From NCBI GenBank assembly GCA_034509755.1, contig CM067543.1, positions 54,988,653 through 55,052,652 of the forward strand: a stretch of 64,000 nt of DNA. Reading direction: 5' to 3'. The notes under the pieces are model-generated. The model was not told where the DNA came from, searched no databases, and saw only the letters and a list, made by a program, of their open reading frames with translations. The DNA is from Anisodus tanguticus (Eukaryota > Streptophyta > Magnoliopsida > Solanales > Solanaceae). Below are positions 56,089 through 64,000 of this stretch, piece after piece. The translations under genes and the position numbers were made by a program. How positions within the stretch are numbered: the stretch's first letter is position 1; every line of letters begins with the position of its first letter.

Positions 56089-59080
56089 TGTTGAAGTATA
56101 TTTTATTATTAAAATAAATTATTCATCTTTCATATTTGTTAAGTGGTCATAAAAGTTAGAAGATGGCCATAACTTTCACTCCCTCACTATTCCATGATGT
56201 AGAATGTGGTTATTATTTTATTATTAACCACATTTTCATGTTCTTCCTCACTTAATTATCTATTACTTTCTATATTTGATATATGGATGATTTCTACACC
56301 TATTTATAGAGGTATTTTTTCCATGTGTTGACATGAAAAAAATATTGTATTGTATATGAGAGGTGTGAAAAATATTGTGGTATATAGTGAGGTTGAAGTA
56401 GTAAAAAAGAGAGTTGTGAAAAATATATATTTTAATCTCCTATTTAGTCACTGTAAAAGAGATTAATTTTATGTTGAAGGAAGGTGTTGGACTCAACATC
56501 TTGTTCAGAGTTTGTTAAGTTGTACGACGTGGTCAGGTTGTTGTATCCAAGAGGGAACAAGTCAGAAAGATTACTATTGAATCAGTGAAGATTTGCTGCA
56601 GTGGGCTTGAATATCCTAAAGAGAGCGATATATCCACACCTCATCCTGAATATTAATTAATTTATTTATTGTTCATTTTATTTTTCAATTCTAATTTATT
56701 GTATTTTGTGGCATATTCATCAATAATTTTAAGGAGATTCATTTGATTGCAGTTGAAAATTCACGGATATCGAGGTGGGAGATTTCATCATCATCTATAT
56801 TTTAATAGCTCTCACTTTAAGAGATGAAAAAGTAAAATAGCTTTCTACTTTTCCGCTCAGGAGATGAAAGTGTAAAATTATTTTTACCCAATACTTCTTC
56901 CTTTATTTGTGATATATTTTCTTGAGTATAAAATTGTGTTAAATTCTCAAAAGTGGGGGTTGATGAGATGAGAAAAATATTCATCACGAAAAATGTGATC
57001 TATGCATCTTTGTTACAAGTGTATATATTAATCTTAAAAAAATTCACATGTTATTTTTGCCTCAACAGTTGATCATTTGTTGATTATTGGCTCTAACATT
57101 AATGTTGTTAATTAAATTAAAAATATGTATAATAGTCATTTTGACGTGAGAAAATTGAGTGAGACAAATTCATTCTTGGAATGAAAAATATAAAAACATG
57201 TGAAATTTTTTCTTAACCAGTCACATTATGTAGAGAAAATTATGTACAAATTTGTGGATTGTACAAGTGTTCTAATTCCTTTTGATTAAGTGTTTATTTA
57301 TTTCCGAAGTGAAAAAATTGTGATAAATCAAAAAAGGTTATATTAGCCTAACTATGAGATATGTGACTGACTGCACTTGATCTAATATTGCGTATGCAGT
57401 AAAATAATGTATGTTTACTTGGTAAGAAAATTCGTGGCCTGTTTTATGTATATAAAAAAATATCCTGCAATACTCAAAGATTTTTTATGTAGATGAGAAA
57501 AAACTTGGTGTTATGTGTTAGAATAAAAGTTATTGCTAACTCTATCATGGAGGTTGAATTAATTGTTTAACTTCAACTAGTGAAGAATAGAATTGGTGGA
57601 GAAATTTATTATTTCAAATATCTTATTTTAAAAATTAATTCCTTTTATTTTAATTTATTGTGATAGCACCAATATTATTGGTGGAATACAAAATTGTTAT
57701 TGTGACGGTAAATCCAAGCCTAAAAGGAGAAATACTATACTGTGAGATCATTTGTGAAAAGTGGTATACTATAAATATTGATTGTGTTAAATCTTGTGAT
57801 AATCTTATAAATTTATAGACAAAGGTCTTTGCAAGAGAAATAGCCCGGAACACAATGAGGGGGATGAAATTGGAGACTAAAATACCTGAGTCATATATGA
57901 GAAAATTCAACCCGAGGACTAGAGATCCTATAATCATGTTCAATGGGAAAAACGAATCATATGATGACTTGTTGTGAAATGCACTATTATATTTATTTTT
58001 ATTCCCTCCCTATGGTGTGAGTGCATTTATCCTGTAATAATTTGTAAAAGTTGAGTCTAAAAACTCTTAATGAAAATTTGTAGCTCGTATGAGTGGGGAG
58101 TTAAGTTACAGAAACACTCTTGACAGAATTTCACCTATTTGAGTGGGTAGGCCGCTTCCTATGAGAATTAGGCTCATTCTTAAAACACTCATGAATACCG
58201 GAAAAGCACAAGACTGTAATGTGCTAGCTAATAAAGCTTATTTCAACACCTTGATTGTTATGTGTAAGCGGTGCTATTTTATTTCCCCGAATCAGTCATA
58301 GTTCAATGCGGAGCATACTACTGACTCTAGAGTAGAGATCGTTGTTTTACTAAGTGGAAGTTCAATGCGGAACACACATTATGCATAATAGTCTCCCTTC
58401 AACTAAATTGGTGAACTCTCTTATTTTAATATTAAAATGAGTGAGGATTGTTGAACTATATTTTATTATTAAAATAAATTATTCATATCCCATATTTGTT
58501 AGTGGCCATAAAAGCTAGAAGATGTTCATAACTCCCACTCTCTCACTACTTCATGATGTAGAATGTGGTTATTATTTTATTATTAATCACATTTTCATGT
58601 TCTTCCTCACTTAATTGTCCACTACTCTCTATATTTGCTATATGGATGATTTCTACACCTACATATGTAGGTGTTTCTTCCATGTGTTGACATGAAAAAA
58701 AAATGTATTGTGTATGAGAGGTGTGAAAAATATTGTGGTGTATAGTGAGGTTGGAGTAGTGAAAAAGAGAGTTGTGAGATAGAAAATATTTTGTCTCCAA
58801 CTTAGTCACTACAAAAGAGAGTAATTTTATGTTGAAGGAAGGTGTTCTTATGGTGAAGCTTTGGATTCAACATCTTTTCTAGAATTTGTTGAGTTATACG
58901 CGGATTGTTAGGGACAAGTCAGAAAGATTACTGTTGGATCGGTAAAGATTTGTTTCAGTGGGCTTGAATCTCCTTAAAGAGAGTGATATCTGCTCCTCAA
59001 TCTAAATATTAATTTATTTGCTTATTTATTATTTATTTTATTTTCAACTGTAATTTATTGTATTTTTGGTATATTCACCA
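56089..59080 (+). mobile_element. Non-autonomous LTR element (634-bp LTRs, 1.7-kb non-coding core)
   Basis: Direct repeats 56089-56722 and 58449-59080 both begin TGTTGAA.TATATTTTATTA and end TATTCA(T/C)CA, ~85-88% alike over their length. GATAG precedes the left copy and occurs a few bases beyond the right one. The core has no gag, integrase or RT frame. It contains structured-looking segments (GGTAGGCCGCTTCCTATGAG and AAGCACAAGACTGTAATGTG near 58150-58230) and twice the phrase AGTTCAATGCGGA. A purine-rich AAAATGAGTGAGGA adjoins the right LTR. Size and lack of genes fit a LARD-like element. No methionine-tRNA primer site was seen, so it could instead be a large duplicated unit. Confidence 0.65.
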
Positions 59081-60066
59081 ACGGATAGTTTTAGACTTTA
59101 GAGAGCAATTTAGATCTTTCATTTGTCTACATGGCTCCACTGTGACAGTTGTCAGAGCTAATTGCTATAAGCTAGACAACTATTAAAGGGAGGGGCAAAT
59201 ATGCGAGGAAATCAATATTGCGACCATTCATGGACCAAGTAGTGAAGAAGGAAAATGTAAAACAAATCAAATACATAGGACAATTTTGAACCTTTTCATT
59301 TTCAAAATAATATAAATGTTTCTATAATAAAGAAAACTATGATATTAAGAGAGTAGAAGTAATTTACTTTCTAGAAATTAAAAGATTATAGTATTCAACT
59401 CCAACGTACCTTTAGCAGTTTTTCCACATGATATGAGGGATTCAAACAGAACTCTAATCTTGCTCTTCATGTCTCTGCAGTGAACTTAATTAGCTGACTT
59501 TCTTTTTCGGTGTGTATTCTGAATTAATTTCTTAAGGCTCATTAAGCTTTATATATATAGGAGACTAATTGTTGAAATAGTACTTATTATTAATATCTCC
59601 AGAATACATAGGAAACATGAAAACGTGTGGGTACTAAATATTTATATAAGACAATTCTTGTGAATAAGACAGTTGACTAAGTTAGACGACAGAGTTGAAA
59701 TATTGACTGCAAATGGACCTCTCCACCTATTCGATTTTTATTTTAATTATTCTCGACAATATCATGGGACATCTATAGATATTGTTGTCTACAGGTAAAG
59801 CAATTTTGACCAATTAATTAGATAATGTTTACTCGGTAGTTATAAGAAATGATAGTTTGAACGAAAACAAACCTCCTAAAAGAGTTGGTAATATTTTTCC
59901 TCCGACAAAAAAGAAAGAGAGAAAACATGAAGAGAAATGCCATAATGTACTTGTCACGCCCCAATTTTTGAGATGAGCATGATACAATACTAAATATAGC
60001 TAACACATATCCATCATAATGCATGTTAAACATTATGAAAATATTCATATTTAACAATAATTGTAT
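59081..60066. other. Intergenic, nothing recognised
   Basis: AT-rich, with short frames only. No element ends or conserved protein were seen. Confidence 0.5.
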
Positions 60067-60074
60067 CATATGGT

Positions 60075-61250
60075 CAGTGGCGAAGGCAGAACTTTTGTTA
60101 AGGGGTTAAAAATTAAAGAAATTATTGTTAGAGAGACTTGAAACTGTATGATCTATGTAATTCTGAATCTCCTTTACCACCGAGCTAGGCTTTTGATTTG
60201 TGTTAAGGAGATTCATCATTTAATATATACACTTAAAACAAAAATTTGACTTTATATACACAATGTAATTTTTCAACGAAGAGAGTGTTGGAAATTTACT
60301 AAATGTGGAAATAAGTATACCCCATTAATTTATGACTCGAACTATTGGGTCCGCACGTAGGAAACGTCATTTTCACACACGTGCACACGTAGTGCCAAGT
60401 ATCGCAAATTTCATTAGTGAAAGAGATATTGGTACGTATGTAATACGTTTGAGACATAGAATTATGGACGGTTATTGGTCAAATGACAAAGTATTCCACG
60501 TTGGTAAAAGAAGGAAGAAGTGTAAGATGAAACGAGTCGAAAATCGCCGCGGAGCCGTGAAGGGTCGCGGCGCCACACCATCGAAGCCGCGGCGCCGGAG
60601 CGCCGCGGCACTAAATGGTTGGGCAGTCACTGGAGCCGCAACGCTTCGGAGGAAGAATGCTGCGACGGAAAGTTAGAAAAATCTGACCTTTGAGCTGGTT
60701 TTGGAGGATTGATTCTCCATTACTTGTCACATGAATTTAGCCATTATTTGGCTGAATGTAATCCCTCATTCAAGTGTCATTACATGACTATTGAAGGCCA
60801 TTAGTTGGCTAGTTGAGGGGTCTTCTCCTTACACTATAAATTGAGGCCTTTGATTCAATTGAAACACATACTCAACATTTAGAAAATACTCTAGATTTTC
60901 TGATTTCATATTCTTCCTCTCTAGCAAAGTCACTATACTCAAAGTTCTTCAAGAGTAACACTTGAGTTTCATTTGCTCATTTGTTAAGTTGCTGTTGTAT
61001 TTTGGGAGACTATTGCTCAACACCGTAAAAGGAGATATATTGGGCAATCTTGTCTTAAAGACAGAGTGTCATCACTCGACTCAGCAAATCATACAAACAG
61101 TTTGTTAAGATTTTGATTTCCAGTTTATTGTAATTGTTTGTTTATCCTTTCTACCATTGTAATAGTTACTTACTTCCCGTTCCCTACAACAATGGTATTC
61201 CAACAGGGAGTTCGGATGAAATCCCTGAGCTCCATATAGATCCGCCCCTG
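60075..61250. mobile_element. hAT-like MITE split by a solo LTR
   Basis: The left end CAGTGGCGAAGGCAGAAC and right end GATCCGCCCCTG pair imperfectly. The 8-bp flanks are CATATGGT (60067-60074) and CATATGGC (61251-61258). Removing 60286-61205 joins TTTTTCAACGAAG to GGGAGTTCGGATGAAATCCC, a continuous small element of ~255 bp of a type common in Solanaceae (TGGCTCCGCCCCTG ends). Confidence 0.75.
60286..61205 (+). mobile_element. Solo LTR, 920 bp, nested in the MITE
   Basis: TGTTGGAAATTTACT to GGTATTCCAACA, flanked by GAGAG (60281-60285) and GGGAG (61206-61210), a 5-bp duplication with one mismatch. It is the same family as 36643-37911 and 53453-54541. The open frame at 60332-60676 lies in its CpG-rich patch and is not a gene. 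Confidence 0.9.
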
Positions 61251-61258
61251 CATATGGC

Positions 61259-62424
61259 TCATTAACCAAATCATAGTCTTGTACTTTAAAAGTATTATTA
61301 ATTCTTAACAATATGCGTGCATAATAATATGAAGACTCATGGATTAGCTAACTCTCTCTCTCAAGTGTATCATGGAACCTCTACTATCAGACATATATGA
61401 ACACAGTTGGCACGGGATGTATCTTGGATATATACAGAAGTATGGCTGCGCATTAGTTCAGATATATCCGAGAATTCGAACAGATCCATATTATTTGGAT
61501 GGTCGGATCTCGGACTTTGAATATTTGGTTCGGATTTTGGGTTATGTTTTGTAAAATTTCGGATATACGGATCGGATAAGGATTGTTATAATTTTAAATC
61601 AATCCAATCCAAAATCTGAAATATATGAATACCTATAAAATGCTATACTTTCATTTCAGGTTATTAGACATTTGTTTGAAATTTCAATTTACTTTGTTAA
61701 TGATTTTGTTTAATAAAATTTATTATAAATTGATTGATGAAGATTATAAACTAGATGTTGGGATGTTGACGTACTGCAGCAGTGCTATAAGCATCTTAAT
61801 AAGACGTACAATACCAATCCGAAAACCCAAAATATTTGCCTGAACCAAACATCAAAATCAAATCCGATCAGATCGATAAACCAGCCTATACAGAAGAAAG
61901 GGACTGTACCAAATCGAATCCCCCAGAAGTGGGGTGGGCTCACCAAGTTTGGACTGCCATGCGGAAGTCACTAAGCTCACGACAAAATTGTCTGATGCGC
62001 TTGTACCTGGAAACATGGCAAAGGACGTTTGAGTACACAATAGGTACTTAGTGAGCATCATAGATAGACCCATACCAAGAATATTATTTTTCGTGGTATA
62101 ATTAAGAAATTCTTTTTAATATTTTACCTCAGATTATTATCAAATTGTTTTGTACTATTTAAATGTTTGTTGACTACCAATGAAATTTAGCCTGATTAGT
62201 TGGATTCTAGCTATTTATTCCAAAGTCCAATATTATAAATGCATGGCTTTATAAGTCGATAGTTGTAGGCCTAATCAGAGTTACATGTTTATAGTATAAT
62301 GAATTTTTTTTCAAAAAATTATTAGCTTAAACACATAATTCTTAATCTTCAAAATTAAGTTGAATTTATATATTCAAGTTTTGATTGCATTTTAACTTGT
62401 TACCCTATATATCTGACCCGTATG
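61259..62424. other. Repeat-derived intergenic DNA
   Basis: 61430-61880 has recurring CGGAT/ATCCG words (CGGATCTCGGACTTTG, CGGATATACGGATCGGATAA, CCAATCCGAAAACCC) that look like the subterminal repeats of a small hAT element, but no ends were fixed. 62115-62235 resembles 50690-50800, so the duplication linking the 50-55 kb and 62-63 kb regions may be longer than its best-matching core. Confidence 0.45.
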
Positions 62425-63064
62425 TTGACCTAATAGTTTGGTTGGTCAATTTCTACCCGTTAGATCAGATTAACAGAGATAAATATAACCCGGCCCGTTT
62501 AAACATGGGCTGCTAGTTGGTTTTACCACATGTGACTGCTGATTCTAGGGACACTATTACTGTTTCCTTTTGATAATATGTGAAAGAAATAAAATATCAA
62601 GACAACTCATTGATTTACCCATCTAATATTGATGAGCTATAACTATTAAAATTGAGAAAGTAACAATACGATCGAAATAATTAAAGTTATGTAGAAGCTA
62701 ATAAAATAAACCTTAATTGATAATAAATTACACAATAAAAGAGAAATATACAAAAAAAAATAATTAATAACTTAACATTATTTGATCAATTAACCTATAT
62801 ATAAACAACAAAAAAATATAAAAGAGAGCCCAAAAAATATTGAGATAATAGTTCTCTCCATAAACAAGACTCTTAAAAACTATATCGTGGATATTGTAAG
62901 CTGAAACGGAAAGATCTTCAATTTCAGAAGTCCAAAACATTTTTTTCTTCCAGGAAAAGGCATAGCCTTCCTCTTAGAAAAAGTAAAAACCAATTAAGGT
63001 AAATGTTATGTCCTAAAAACAAAAACAAAACCCAAATAGGACAAAAAAAGTCTCGTTTGCCTAA

Positions 63065-63439
63065 CTATTTGTTTGGAACTTTGCCAGTCTGAGGAGGAGG
63101 CGGTGGTCGTTTACGTGTAGGTTTTGCTTGTCGCGAAGATATTATAATTCTTCGATATGTTGTTATCTTTGTTCTATATACAAATGCCCCTTCTACTTGT
63201 TCTTTTGCTTTTTTTGGTTCATATTTCACCATTTGTATTTGTGCATTTTTTGGTTCATCTTTGACTTGTCCTTGTTCATTTTCTGGTTCATCTATTACTA
63301 CATGTCCCTGGCCTTGTGCATGTTTTGGTTCATCTTGATGCCGTTGTCCTTGTGCATTTCCAGCTGGTTCATCTATTACTACTGGTCCTTGATCTTTGTT
63401 ATTTCCTGGTTCAGACAAAACGGAAGAAAGTATACCCAA
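63065..63439 (-). CDS. Pro/Gln-rich repeat protein, probable terminal exon, unknown function
   Basis: The open minus-strand frame (about 124 codons, stop at 63065-63067) has no upstream ATG, and a stop lies just before it. It would therefore need an upstream exon or be a relic; the left limit given (TTG at 63439) is only where the frame opens. Residues ~17-78 are about five imperfect 12-14-residue repeats of the form QGQ-x(2-4)-DEP-x(2)-A (QGQRHQDEPKHA, QGQVKDEPKNA, QIQMVKYEPKKA), probably disordered. Then comes a compact basic segment VEGAFVYRTKITTYRRIIIS, and a tail RKRPPPPPQTGKVPNK. The basic segment is the part best kept in the broken paralogue at 55505-55785, which hints at past selection on the protein. 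No family was recognised. Confidence 0.45.
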   Translation of the reverse strand: MGILSSVLSEPGNNKDQGPVVIDEPAGNAQGQRHQDEPKHAQGQGHVVIDEPENEQGQVKDEPKNAQIQMVKYEPKKAKEQVEGAFVYRTKITTYRRIIISSRQAKPTRKRPPPPPQTGKVPNK

Positions 63440-63703
63440 ATGAGTTCACACTACTACTACTACTATGTGTCGCAATTCCAAACAAGTTTTGATTGGTTAT
63501 ATGAATCCTCGCTGATAAATCAATTCACAATCGATTTCAAAACGAAAAATGTCAAATAACCCATAGTTAATGTTTGCTATTTGTTTTACGTACATTTATC
63601 CTCTGTTTACCTTTCGGTCCATGAAAACCTCATCGTTATTATTCGTCTGAGATATGCACCTCACTACCGATTCTCCACCATAGAAAAATGGATCGATATG
63701 ATA

Positions 63704-64000
63704 TTAGACCTGTCCAACGGGTCGGGGACCCGCCCGGCCCGACCCGAAAAATCCAGGGTCATGGTCGGCTTATAGCTGACCCGCGAGCCACCATACCCGA
63801 AAAAGCGGGAACCCGATCTTATGTAGGGTCGGGCCAGGGTCAGAATATTTTACCCGTCCGATCCCGACCCGCGTGTTTTTTAATATAATTTATATTATTT
63901 TTCCTTCATTAATATTTATTTTGTACTTATATATATTTTTACCATTAATATTTAAGTGATATAATGCATGTTTTTATAATATATGTATTCCTCTAATCTA
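63704..64000. mobile_element. Partial hAT-like element at the window edge
   Basis: TAGACCTGTCCAACGGGTCG is a typical hAT-type end followed by many GGGTCGGG/CCCGACCC words in both directions (63720-63880). The right end is outside the window. Confidence 0.55.

Noticed and set aside
57650..57943. 97-codon minus-strand frame in the core of the 56-59 kb element
   Set aside because: No similarity to retroelement or host proteins; the plus strand there also has stops in all frames.
60332..60676. 114-codon plus-strand frame
   Set aside because: It lies wholly inside a solo LTR, in its CpG-rich patch, with Arg/Ala-rich composition and no known motif.
63128..63559. 143-codon plus-strand frame rich in Tyr/Phe/Cys
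   Set aside because: It is the shadow of the minus-strand repeat protein: the DEP/QGQ repeats read as FWF/LSL on the other strand.
1..64000. Search for tRNA and rRNA genes, CRISPR-like arrays, telomere arrays and a biosynthetic gene cluster
   Set aside because: No cloverleaf tRNA (only SINE-derived B boxes), no rRNA words, no regularly spaced repeats, no TTTAGGG array. The P450s have no neighbouring partner enzymes, so a metabolic cluster is not supported.

Overview
This is plant nuclear DNA, most likely from a Solanaceae genome. The reasons are spliced genes with GT-AG introns, an AT-rich background, Copia LTR retrotransposons with methionine-tRNA-type primer sites, and many small elements of kinds common in that family (tRNA-derived SINEs, Stowaway- and Tourist-like MITEs, TRIMs, hAT-like elements). 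No rRNA, tRNA, CRISPR or bacterial feature was seen. The family assignment rests on remembered repeat sequences, not on a search.

Left part (1-9.4 kb): a tandem cluster of CYP96A-type cytochrome P450 genes (alkane/fatty-acid hydroxylase-like). Copy 1 is cut by the window edge, has a nonsense codon and a frameshift, and is split by a shrunken Copia element. Copy 2 (2990-4540) is a complete single-exon gene of 516 codons. Copy 3 (5372-6909) is broken by several frameshifts and a stop. A promoter-only vestige of a fourth copy lies near 8.25 kb. Two SINEs in opposite orientation lie between, one with a perfect 17-bp target-site duplication (TSD).

Middle left (9.4-28.3 kb): two diverged direct copies of a segment of about 2.5 kb or more. 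The second copy is interrupted by a 6.46-kb Copia element (15162-21617, TSD GGATG). Between the copies is a short exon-like reading frame with a 934-bp hAT-type element (TSD CGTTTGGC) at its end. A second Copia element (23522-28136) sits inside a Stowaway MITE.

Centre (29-50 kb) holds the two best spliced genes. One is a 102-aa RIN4/NOI-type protein (exons 30007-30024, 31461-31703, 33260-33307), flanked by related inverted-repeat elements. The other is a 329-aa plastid-type membrane peptidase of the M41-like family (ten exons, 38966-49397). Its last intron carries a 5.4-kb Copia element (43569-48979, TSD GTATG), itself inserted in a TRIM. Between the genes are an antisense fragment of a different P450 and a solo LTR.

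Right part (50-64 kb): mostly repeats. It holds a three-unit 325-bp tandem repeat, a Stowaway with a nested SINE/LINE piece, two more solo LTRs of the same family, a nearly perfect 68-nt-arm hairpin (54663-54859), and a non-autonomous LTR element (56089-59080). A diverged duplication carries a reading frame for a proline/glutamine-rich repeat protein: one copy broken near 55.6 kb, one open at 63065-63439.

Functionally the window is a small P450 cluster plus two unrelated single genes in a repeat-rich background. I found no gene set that forms a new pathway or defence system. The items most worth checking are the Glu-to-Asp change in the ExxR motif of the intact P450, the long hairpin, the repeat-protein frame, and the odd divergence block between the LTRs of the intronic Copia.
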